From Bradyrhizobium aeschynomenes (lineage in GTDB: Bacteria; Pseudomonadota; Alphaproteobacteria; Rhizobiales; Xanthobacteraceae): a stretch of DNA of 64,000 nucleotides. Made by a program: the position numbers and the translations under genes. Shown here piece after piece: positions 16,851-23,973 of the stretch; position 1 is the first letter of the stretch, and the number at the start of each line of letters is the position of its first letter. The stretch spans positions 249,720 to 313,719 of the forward strand of contig NZ_JABFDM010000008.1 in NCBI RefSeq assembly GCF_013178945.1, written 5' to 3'. The notes beneath the pieces were generated by a model. That model searched no databases and had not been told where the DNA came from. It saw only the letters and a list, made by a program, of their open reading frames with translations.

Positions 16851-17072
16851 ATGGAAGCCGCCATCGATCGCATCATGCACACATACGACCTGCTGGCGAA
16901 CCGCACCGCTGCAGCCAGCGAGGAAGCGCGGCGCAAGGTCAGCGCCTACATCCAGACCTTGTTCGAAGCCGGCGAGCGTGACCCGCATCGTCTCACCGTG
17001 TGCGGCCTGACCTATCTGCGCCAGCTCGACGGTCGCGTTGATCCGGTGAAGGCGGGCTACACTGGCCTCTGA
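16851..17072 (+). CDS. Small conserved hypothetical protein (73 aa)
   Basis: This is a soluble, mostly helical 73-residue protein (EAAIDRIMHTYDLLANRTAA, then EARRKVSAYIQTLFEAGERD and RLTVCGLTYLRQLDG). AGAGGGGATGAT precedes the ATG. The codon use matches neighbouring real genes, and it follows the 74-residue gene closely, which suggests a two-gene operon ended by the hairpin at 17120. I know of no functional assignment. The predicted helices could form a small bundle or a partner-binding adaptor. Confidence 0.68.
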   Translation: MEAAIDRIMHTYDLLANRTAAASEEARRKVSAYIQTLFEAGERDPHRLTVCGLTYLRQLDGRVDPVKAGYTGL

Positions 17073-17119
17073 TGTCTTCGGCGCGCGATGACTCGCGCGA
17101 CGCTTGCCTCATAATACCG

Positions 17120-17165
17120 ACAACCTGTATGAGACCGTCCGGTTTCATGCAGGTTGTTTATTTTT
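17120..17165 (+). terminator. Terminator-like hairpin abutting the next gene's ribosome binding site
   Basis: ACAACCTGTATGA (17120-17132) pairs with TCATGCAGGTTGT (17145-17157) with a single G-T pair, and is followed by TTATTTTT. It can end the small-gene operon. It lies only 9 bases before the next ATG, so it could also act as an attenuator for that gene. Confidence 0.75.
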
Positions 17166-17174
17166 GGGGGATCG

Positions 17175-17660
17175 ATGCGTTTGGTGTCCCGAGTTATTGC
17201 GACAGCGGCAATCTTGGCCTTCGCGTGCGGAGTGCTGGCTCTGCCTACGAGGAGCATGGCTGAGACGGTCTGGCCCCAGAAGGGACTGAACAGTCGAGAA
17301 GCACTGGCCAGAATAGGCGCCTGCGTAGAGACGACGATCACGAAAATTGCTGGTCGGTTCGATGAGCCGCTGTCGCCGACCCCGTTCAAGCTCGGCGAGA
17401 AGCTCGACGAGTATGGTGAGCCCATGATGGATCAGGGCGTCCACGTGCTGTACCAGAACGGCGCCGAGCAGATCGACTCGGCATGGAATGCCGCCGTCGC
17501 GCATTCCAAACTGGGCGATCCCGTGCGGCTCTGCACCGTCTGGAAGCCGAAGAAATGCCCGCCCGGCGATGACCGGGGACGAATCTACAAGGCGACCAAC
17601 CTGCGGACCAAGAAAACCTGGAAGATGTCGGAAAGCTGGCACTCCTGCCGCGGGGCCTAA
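17175..17660 (+). CDS. Exported hypothetical protein with signal peptide
   Basis: This 161-residue protein begins with a clear Sec signal, MRLVSRVIATAAILAFACGVLALPTRSMAE, with cleavage likely after SMA. The mature part has four cysteines (IGACVETTI, VRLCTVW, KKCPPGD, SWHSCRG), which suggests disulfides in the periplasm. It has no recognised domain. The start at 17175 is preferred because GGGGG precedes it; an alternative in-frame start lies 7 codons upstream inside the hairpin. Expression presumably depends on read-through of, or a promoter within, the upstream terminator-like hairpin. Confidence 0.72.
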   Translation: MRLVSRVIATAAILAFACGVLALPTRSMAETVWPQKGLNSREALARIGACVETTITKIAGRFDEPLSPTPFKLGEKLDEYGEPMMDQGVHVLYQNGAEQIDSAWNAAVAHSKLGDPVRLCTVWKPKKCPPGDDRGRIYKATNLRTKKTWKMSESWHSCRGA

Positions 17661-17845
17661 GCAGGGGCTTGTTCCAGCGGCCGTCCACCATATCTGGCGC
17701 AAATAGCCGGTTTGACCCGCAACCGCTTGGCCTGTCCCTTGGCCTGCCGCCGCCCGTATGGTAAGGGCAGGGGTCTTTTCCGACCGCCTTCACTGAACCG
17801 ACCGCCGGCCGCCTAAGGCCTTGCGGACGTGGAGATATTCCGCCG

Positions 17846-19150
17846 ATGACCGCTTCAAGCGCCAAGCCCGCCTCGTCAGTCGATTCCTTCTTCTCCGCCA
17901 CCCTGGCCGAGGCCGATCCCGAGATCGCCGCCGCCATCAAGGGTGAGCTCGGTCGGCAACGGCACGAGATCGAGCTGATCGCCTCGGAAAACATCGTCAG
18001 CCGGGCGGTCCTGGAGGCCCAGGGCTCGGTCATGACCAACAAATACGCCGAGGGCTATCCGGGCGCGCGCTACTATGGCGGTTGCGAATGGGTCGACGTC
18101 GCCGAGAACCTCGCGATCGACCGCGCCAAGAAGCTGTTCGGCGCCAATTTCGCCAACGTCCAGCCGAACTCCGGCAGCCAGATGAACCAGGCCGTGTTCC
18201 TGGCGCTCCTGCAGCCGGGCGACACCTTCATGGGTCTCGATCTCGCCGCCGGCGGCCATCTGACCCACGGCTCGCCGGTCAACATGTCCGGCAAGTGGTT
18301 CAAGGCCGCGCACTACACGGTGCGCCGCGACGATCACCTGATCGACATGGATGCGGTGGCGAAACAGGCCGAGGAAGTGAAGCCGAAGCTGATCATCGCC
18401 GGCGGCAGCGCCTATTCGCGTCCGTGGGACTTCAAGCGCTTCCGCGAGATCGCCGACAGCGTCGGCGCCTACCTCCTGGTCGACATGGCCCACTTCGCCG
18501 GCCTCGTCGCCGGCGGCGCTCATGCCTCGCCGGTGCCGCATGCTCACATCGTCACAACCACGACCCACAAATCGCTGCGCGGCCCGCGCGGCGGCCTGAT
18601 CCTTTGGAACGACGAGCAGTTCACCAAGAAGCTGAACTCGGCGATCTTCCCCGGACTGCAGGGCGGCCCGCTGATGCACGTCATCGCGGCCAAGGCGGTG
18701 GCGTTCGCAGAGGCGCTGCGGCCGGAGTTCAAGGTCTACGCGAAGAACATCGTCGAGAATGCGAAGGCGCTGGCGGAATCGCTGCGCGCCCAGGGTTTTG
18801 ACATCGTCTCCGGCGGCACCGACAACCACCTGATGCTGGTCGACCTTCGGCCGAAGGGGCTGAAGGGCAACGTCTCGGAGAAGGCGCTGGTTCGCGCCGG
18901 CATCACCTGCAACAAGAACGGCATCCCGTTCGACCCCGAGAAGCCGTTCGTCACCTCGGGCCTTCGTCTCGGCACCCCGGCGGCGACCACCCGCGGCTTC
19001 GGCGTCGCGGAATTCCAGCAGGTCGGCAGCCTGATCGCCGAGGTGCTGAACGCGATTGCGCAGTCCTCGGAAGGCAGTGCGCCGCTGGTGGAAGCCGCGG
19101 TCAAGGACAAGGTGAAGGCGCTGACCGACCGGTTCCCGATCTATCAGTAA
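17846..19150 (+). CDS. glyA: Serine hydroxymethyltransferase
   Basis: This 434-residue PLP enzyme interconverts serine and glycine while charging tetrahydrofolate with a one-carbon unit. Visible signatures are ELIASENIVSRAVLEAQGSV, YAEGYPGARYYGGCE, and the PLP-lysine segment VTTTTHKSLRGPRGGLIL, where the Lys after THK forms the aldimine. The C-terminal lobe has NKNGIPFDPEKP. The length is typical. It is followed after 14 bases by nrdR, the usual order in alphaproteobacteria, and leads into the riboflavin genes. No glycine riboswitch was recognised in the 185-base leader. Confidence 0.97.
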   Translation: MTASSAKPASSVDSFFSATLAEADPEIAAAIKGELGRQRHEIELIASENIVSRAVLEAQGSVMTNKYAEGYPGARYYGGCEWVDVAENLAIDRAKKLFGANFANVQPNSGSQMNQAVFLALLQPGDTFMGLDLAAGGHLTHGSPVNMSGKWFKAAHYTVRRDDHLIDMDAVAKQAEEVKPKLIIAGGSAYSRPWDFKRFREIADSVGAYLLVDMAHFAGLVAGGAHASPVPHAHIVTTTTHKSLRGPRGGLILWNDEQFTKKLNSAIFPGLQGGPLMHVIAAKAVAFAEALRPEFKVYAKNIVENAKALAESLRAQGFDIVSGGTDNHLMLVDLRPKGLKGNVSEKALVRAGITCNKNGIPFDPEKPFVTSGLRLGTPAATTRGFGVAEFQQVGSLIAEVLNAIAQSSEGSAPLVEAAVKDKVKALTDRFPIYQ

Positions 19151-19164
19151 GGCTTGAAGCCACA

Positions 19165-19650
19165 ATGCGCTGCCCGAGCTGCAACAGCCTCGATACGCAG
19201 GTGAAGGACTCCCGCCCCACCGAGGACTCCTCGGTGATCCGGCGGCGGCGGGTCTGCGTCACCTGCAACTTCCGCTTCACGACCTTCGAGCGGGTGCAGC
19301 TGCGCGAACTCACCGTGATCAAGCGCAACGGCCGCCGTGTGCCGTTCGATCGCGACAAGCTGATGCGCTCGGTGCAGATCTCGCTGCGCAAGCGCTCGGT
19401 CGATCCGGAGCGGGTCGAGAAGATGGTGTCGGCGATCGTGCGCGAGCTGGAGAGCGGCGGCGAATCGGAAGTGTCCTCGGAGGCGATCGGCGAGATCGTG
19501 ATGGAGCATCTGCGCGATCTCGATGACGTCGCCTATGTCCGCTTCGCCTCGGTCTATCGCAATTTCCGCGAGGCCAAGGATTTCGAGGCCGTGCTCGGCG
19601 AGCTCTCGGCCGAGGACGAGACGCCGCGGCTGGCGCCGGTCCGCAAATGA
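19165..19650 (+). CDS. nrdR: Transcriptional repressor NrdR
   Basis: This 161-residue regulator represses ribonucleotide reductase genes. The N-terminal zinc ribbon reads MRCPSCNSLDTQVKDSRP and then RRRRVCVTCNFRFTTFE, giving the CxxC pairs. The ATP-cone domain begins LTVIKRNGRRVPFDRDKLMRS and ends near DVAYVRFASVYRNF. The length is typical. Its TGA overlaps the ribD ATG as ATGA, so translation is coupled to riboflavin synthesis genes. NrdR between glyA and ribD is a common alphaproteobacterial order. Confidence 0.96.
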   Translation: MRCPSCNSLDTQVKDSRPTEDSSVIRRRRVCVTCNFRFTTFERVQLRELTVIKRNGRRVPFDRDKLMRSVQISLRKRSVDPERVEKMVSAIVRELESGGESEVSSEAIGEIVMEHLRDLDDVAYVRFASVYRNFREAKDFEAVLGELSAEDETPRLAPVRK

Positions 19651-20798
19651 TCTTTCGGGTCCTGGTCGATCAGGTCGGCGAGAAGCTGAAGGCGCAAAAG
19701 GACGCCGACCGCCGCTTCATGCAGCTGGCGCTGGCGATTGGCCGGCGTGGGCAGGGGCGGACCTGGCCGAACCCGGCTGTCGGCGCAGTGGTGGTCAAGG
19801 ATGGCATCATCGTCGGCCGTGGCTGGACCCAGCCGGGCGGGCGTCCGCATGCCGAGCCGGAGGCGCTCCGGCGGGCGGGCGAGGCGGCCAAGGGTGCCAC
19901 GCTCTACGTGACGCTCGAGCCGTGCTCGCATTTCGGCAAGTCGCCGCCTTGCGTCGACGCGGTGATCGCCGCCGGCATCAGCCGCGTCGTGTCCGCGATC
20001 GAGGACCCCAATCCCGAGGTCGCGGGGCAGGGGCATGCGAAGCTGCGTGCCGCCGGCGTCCAGGTCGAGGTCGGTCTCTGTTCGGCCGACGCCAAGCGCG
20101 ACCATGCCGGCCATTTCCGGCGTATCCGTGATGGCCGGCCGCATGTGATCCTCAAGCTCGCCGTCTCGGCGGACGACAAGATCGCAGCCGGCGGCAGCAA
20201 GCCGGTGGCGATCACTGGCGAGACCGCGCGGACGCGCGTGCATCTGCTGCGTGCCCAGAGCGACGCGATCCTGATCGGCGTGCGTACGGCGATCGCCGAC
20301 GATCCGCTGCTGACCTGCCGGCTGCCGGGGATGGAGTCCCGCTCGCCGGTGCGCGTCGTGCTCGATCCAATGCTGCGGCTTCCCATGACGAGCCGGCTGG
20401 TGCAATCAGCGCGAACCACGCCGCTCTGGATGGTCGCATCCGCGCTAGCGGAGCCCGCGGCGGCAACCAAGCTCGGTGCTGCCGGTGCCCAGGTCATCCG
20501 TGTGCCGCCGCAGGCCGAGCCATCGGCGCTGGAGCCGCCCGCGGTGCTCAAGGCGCTCGCCGAGAAGGGCATCACCCGCCTGATGATCGAGGGCGGCAGC
20601 CGCATCGCATCATCCTTCATGGCGAGCGGCTTCGTCGACGAGATCTGGCTCCTGCGCGGTCCCGGCACGATCGGCGCCGACGGGATTGCTGCGCTGGATG
20701 CATTGCCGCTGACCGCAATCACGCAGTCGCAGGCCTATCGCGTTCGTGCTAGCGAGACGCTCGATCCCGACACCCTTACGATTTACGAGCGCGTGTAA
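19647..20798 (+). CDS. ribD: Bifunctional riboflavin deaminase/reductase RibD
   Basis: This 383-residue enzyme performs the second and third steps of riboflavin synthesis. The N-terminal deaminase half has the zinc site RPHAEPEAL and LEPCSHFGKSPPCVDAVI. The C-terminal NADPH-dependent reductase half starts near RPHVILKLAVSADDKIA and has ARTRVHLLRAQSDAILIGVRT and RLMIEGGSRIASSF. It overlaps nrdR by 4 bases and ribE by 1 base (TAATG). The N-terminal 24 residues are longer than in many homologues, so an internal Met25 start cannot be excluded. Confidence 0.95.
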   Translation: MIFRVLVDQVGEKLKAQKDADRRFMQLALAIGRRGQGRTWPNPAVGAVVVKDGIIVGRGWTQPGGRPHAEPEALRRAGEAAKGATLYVTLEPCSHFGKSPPCVDAVIAAGISRVVSAIEDPNPEVAGQGHAKLRAAGVQVEVGLCSADAKRDHAGHFRRIRDGRPHVILKLAVSADDKIAAGGSKPVAITGETARTRVHLLRAQSDAILIGVRTAIADDPLLTCRLPGMESRSPVRVVLDPMLRLPMTSRLVQSARTTPLWMVASALAEPAAATKLGAAGAQVIRVPPQAEPSALEPPAVLKALAEKGITRLMIEGGSRIASSFMASGFVDEIWLLRGPGTIGADGIAALDALPLTAITQSQAYRVRASETLDPDTLTIYERV

Positions 20799-21406
20799 TG
20801 TTCACCGGTATCGTCACCGACATCGGCGAGATCGTCAGCCTGACGCCGCGGACCGAGGGCAAGCTGCACCGGCTGCGGATCGCCTGCAGCTATGATCAGG
20901 CTACGATTGCCGATGGCGCGTCGATCGCCAACAACGGCGTCTGCCTCACGGTTGTGCAGTCGGGTGTCGCCGACGGGAAGACCTGGTTCGAGGTCGATGC
21001 TGCGGCGGAGACGCTGGCGCTGACGACCGCCAGGCACTGGCGCGTCGGCTCGAAGCTCAACCTGGAGCGGGCGCTGAAGATCGGCGACGAGTTGGGCGGT
21101 CACATTGTCTCCGGCCATGTCGACGGCATCGCCACCATCGTCAGCCGCGAGAACCTGCCGGACATGGCGCGGTTCGTGTTCAAGACCACGCGCGAGCTGG
21201 CACCCTTCATCGCCACCAAGGGCTCGATCACCCTCGATGGCGTGTCGCTGACGGTCAACACCGTGGACGATCTGACCTTCTCGGTCCTGATCATTCCGCA
21301 TACGCTCGCGGTCACCACGCTGTCATCCTGGCAGGCCGGCAGCGAGGTCAATATCGAGGTCGACCTGATGGCGCGCTATGCGGCGCGCCTCACGGAAATG
21401 AAGTAG
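20798..21406 (+). CDS. ribE: Riboflavin synthase alpha subunit
   Basis: This 202-residue trimeric enzyme dismutates two 6,7-dimethyl-8-ribityllumazine molecules to riboflavin. It contains two lumazine-binding repeats. The first begins MFTGIVTDIGEI and has SIANNGVCLTVV. The second has ELGGHIVSGHVDGIATIV and GSITLDGVSLTVNTV. The length is usual. It starts on the last base of the ribD stop. A 184-base gap with no recognisable gene or FMN riboswitch separates it from ribH. Confidence 0.96.
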   Translation: MFTGIVTDIGEIVSLTPRTEGKLHRLRIACSYDQATIADGASIANNGVCLTVVQSGVADGKTWFEVDAAAETLALTTARHWRVGSKLNLERALKIGDELGGHIVSGHVDGIATIVSRENLPDMARFVFKTTRELAPFIATKGSITLDGVSLTVNTVDDLTFSVLIIPHTLAVTTLSSWQAGSEVNIEVDLMARYAARLTEMK

Positions 21407-21590
21407 CCTCCAAGCGAGGCTTTCCGTCTTGGCTTTGCCGGCGCTCGCGCCTACAAGGCCAGCCCTCATGGCGAGGCGGCGCTGATGCGCCGGTTCGCAG
21501 CACGAGGCCAATTTCATCTCGTCCTTCGCGATGCGGCCCATTGGCCGCTCCCTCAAGGGCGAGGCAGCTGAAGACAATGGAAACCGAACC

Positions 21591-22082
21591 ATGGCAGACG
21601 CACGGCGCGCGCCGCTGAAAGACCAGACCGACATCTCCGGCGCCCGGGCGCTGATCGTGGAAGCCCGCTTCTACGACGACATCCAGGACGCCATGCTGGA
21701 GGGCGCCACCGCCGAGTTGAAGGCGGCCGGTGTGAGCTACGACGTCCTCACCGTAACCGGCTCGCTGGAGATCCCGGCGACGATCGCGATCGCGCTGGAT
21801 GCGGCGGCCAAGACTGGCAAGCCCTATGATCTCGCGATCGCGCTCGGCTGCGTCATCCGGGGCGACACCATCCATTTCGAGATCGTCTCGCAGGAATCCT
21901 CGCGGGCGCTGATGGACCTCTCGGTCGCCCGCGGCCTGCCGCTCGGCAACGGCATCCTGACGGTCAACAATGAGGACCAGGCGTGGGCGCGCGCCCGCGT
22001 GTCCGAGATGAACAAGGGCGGCGATGCCGCGCGGGCTGCGCTGGCCGTGCTGCGCATCAAACGCCGCCTGGCGCGAGGCTGA
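21591..22082 (+). CDS. ribH: 6,7-dimethyl-8-ribityllumazine synthase
   Basis: This 163-residue subunit forms the penultimate riboflavin intermediate. Key segments are RALIVEARFYDDIQDAMLEGA, the substrate loop VTGSLEIPATI, and GCVIRGDTIHFEIVSQESSRALMDLSV, with the catalytic His after TI. The ATG at 21591 gives the normal length; the longest frame adds 20 non-homologous residues. The nusB start follows directly after the stop. Rhizobia often carry a second RibH elsewhere, which cannot be tested here. Confidence 0.95.
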   Translation: MADARRAPLKDQTDISGARALIVEARFYDDIQDAMLEGATAELKAAGVSYDVLTVTGSLEIPATIAIALDAAAKTGKPYDLAIALGCVIRGDTIHFEIVSQESSRALMDLSVARGLPLGNGILTVNNEDQAWARARVSEMNKGGDAARAALAVLRIKRRLARG

Positions 22083-22083
22083 C

Positions 22084-22593
22084 ATGGCCGAAAGCAGCAA
22101 CAGACCCTTCAAAGGCCCGGTCCGCGCCAACGACCGTAAGGCCAACCGCCGCGGGGCCGCGCGCCTCGCCGCCGTTCAGGCGCTCTACCAGATGGACATC
22201 GCCGGCGCGGGGATCAACGACGTCCTGGCCGAATTCGAGAGCCACTGGCTCGGCAACGAGGTCGAGGGTGAACAGTATCTGCCCGCCGAGGCCGCGTTCT
22301 TCCGCGACATCGTCTCCGGCGTGGTGCGCGACCAGACCAAGATCGATCCGGTGCTCGATACCGCGCTGGAGCGCGGCTGGCCGCTGCAGCGGATCGACGC
22401 GATCCTGCGCGCGGTGCTGCGCGCCGGCGCCTATGAGCTGGAGCGGCGCAAGGACATTCCGGCCCGCGTCGTGGTGTCCGAATATGTCGACATCGCCCAT
22501 GCCTTCGTCGAGCGCGATGAGACCGGCATGGTCAACGCCGTGCTCGAGCAACTCGCCCGCCAGTATCGCGGCGACGAGATGGGGCCGAAGTAG
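22084..22593 (+). CDS. nusB: Transcription antitermination protein NusB
   Basis: This 169-residue all-helical protein binds boxA RNA with NusE (S10) and promotes rRNA antitermination. The N-terminal RRGAARLAAVQALYQMDIAG and the central IDAILRAVLRAGAYELERRKDIPARVVVSEYVDIAHAF are characteristic, as is the end GMVNAVLEQLAR. The start at 22084 follows the ribH stop by one base and gives the family N-terminus; a start 20 codons earlier lies inside ribH. Linkage of ribH, nusB and thiL is common across proteobacteria. Confidence 0.96.
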   Translation: MAESSNRPFKGPVRANDRKANRRGAARLAAVQALYQMDIAGAGINDVLAEFESHWLGNEVEGEQYLPAEAAFFRDIVSGVVRDQTKIDPVLDTALERGWPLQRIDAILRAVLRAGAYELERRKDIPARVVVSEYVDIAHAFVERDETGMVNAVLEQLARQYRGDEMGPK

Positions 22594-22676
22594 GTGATGG
22601 CGGCGGGCGCAGCATTTCTGCGGACCGACGCCGTGCCAACGTGTTTGCTCCGCCGTCATCACCCGCGAAGGCTGGT

Positions 22677-22760
22677 GATCCAGTATTCCAGAGACGTTCG
22701 ATGGATACGGAGGGGCCGCGGCGTACTGGATCGCCCGGTCAAGCCGGGCGCTGACGGCGG
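22677..22760. repeat. Dispersed palindromic repeat (CTGGATCGCCCGGTCAAGCC type)
   Basis: GATCCAGTA at 22677 pairs with TACTGGATC at 22724. A second small stem, CCCGGTC/AAGCCGGG-like, follows and ends GGCGCTGACGGCGG. The motif TACTGGATCGCCCGGTCAAG is, to my knowledge, a common intergenic repeat in Bradyrhizobium and relatives. It sits between nusB and thiL and may affect read-through. Confidence 0.65.
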
Positions 22761-22778
22761 AGACTGGGGAGGGCGCCG

Positions 22779-23771
22779 ATGACCCGAACTCCGTCCGGCG
22801 AAGACTCCCTCATCGCCCGCTACTTCAAGCCGCTGGCCACCGACCCCGGTGCTTTCGGCCTCGTCGACGACGCCGCCATCATCCCGGCCTCGGGCGACGA
22901 CCTCGTCGTCAACACCGACGCCATCGTCGAAGGCGTCCACTATCTTCCCGACGACCCGCCCGGCACGATCGCCCGCAAGGCGCTGCGGGTGAACCTGTCC
23001 GATCTCGCCGCCAAAGGCGCGGTGCCCGCCGGCTTCCTGCTGACGCTCGCGCTGCGGCAGAAAGATGAGGCCTGGCTCGCGGCCTTTGCGGCCGGCCTCG
23101 GCGAGGACGCCGCGGCCTTCGGCTGTCCATTGCTCGGAGGCGACACCGTGTCGACGCCGGGGCCCGTCATGGTCTCGGTCACGGCTTGGGGCCGTGTCCC
23201 CCGGGGACGGATGGTGCACCGCTTCGGAGCGCACCCCGGCGACCGGGTGATGGTCACAGGCACGATCGGCGATGCGGCGCTCGGCCTGCGTATCCTGACG
23301 GGCAAGGCGGAGACGGCTGCGCTGGACGCCGATCCCGCCGCGCGGGATATGCTGATCGGCCGCTATCGCGTGCCGCAGCCGCGCTGCGGATTGGCGGCTG
23401 CCGTGAGGGACTACGCGACGGCCGCGATGGACGTCTCTGATGGCCTCGCCGGCGACCTGACCAAGCTTTGTGCTGCCTCCTCCGTGAGCGCCGACATTGC
23501 TCTGTCACGTGTCCCGACCTCATCAGCAGCGGCAAGGCTGCTTGCTGCGGGATCGGTCGAACTGGAAACTTTGATCTCGGGCGGCGACGACTACGAGATC
23601 CTTTGCACAGTTCCCGCAGCGCAATGCGAAGCATTCCGCGCTGCGGCTGAGACGGCCCGGGTAGCCCTGACCGATCTCGGCACCATCGTCGAAGGCGCGC
23701 ACCCGCCGCGCTTCCTGGACGGGCAGGGCCGTCCAGCTGCGCTGACGCGCTTATCTTACAGCCACTTCTGA
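22779..23771 (+). CDS. thiL: Thiamine-monophosphate kinase
   Basis: This 330-residue PurM/AIRS-fold kinase makes thiamine diphosphate, the active cofactor. Signatures include FGLVDDAAIIP, DLVVNTDAIVEGVHYLPDDPPGTIARKALRVNLSDLAAKGAVP, LLGGDTVSTPGPVMVSVTAWG and TAAMDVSDGLAGDL. The C-terminal ISGGDDYEILCTVP is also typical. It is the last gene of the glyA to thiL run, but an intervening repeat separates it from nusB. The length is normal. Confidence 0.95.
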   Translation: MTRTPSGEDSLIARYFKPLATDPGAFGLVDDAAIIPASGDDLVVNTDAIVEGVHYLPDDPPGTIARKALRVNLSDLAAKGAVPAGFLLTLALRQKDEAWLAAFAAGLGEDAAAFGCPLLGGDTVSTPGPVMVSVTAWGRVPRGRMVHRFGAHPGDRVMVTGTIGDAALGLRILTGKAETAALDADPAARDMLIGRYRVPQPRCGLAAAVRDYATAAMDVSDGLAGDLTKLCAASSVSADIALSRVPTSSAAARLLAAGSVELETLISGGDDYEILCTVPAAQCEAFRAAAETARVALTDLGTIVEGAHPPRFLDGQGRPAALTRLSYSHF

Positions 23772-23973
23772 CATCTGTTCGCAACCGCACATTGCGACCA
23801 AAGAAGCGTCTGAATTTGGAGCGGTTCAGGCGTCGCGGCGTTGCGTCATCATGGCGATTTTGGCAAGGTCCATGACGTTCGAGGCGGCTCCGCCCGGAGC
23901 GGCCTGACAGGGGGCGTGCGTCGCACCATCGCGGCGTGACGTAGTTAGAAAAGCAAAGAGCCGAGGAAACTAA

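Noticed and set aside
17661..17845. Possible glycine or SAM riboswitch before glyA
   Set aside because: No recognisable conserved core could be found in the 185-base leader.
21407..21590. Possible FMN riboswitch or extra gene between ribE and ribH
   Set aside because: No RFN consensus (GGGGCAGGGTGAAATTCC type) is present and no frame shows family features.
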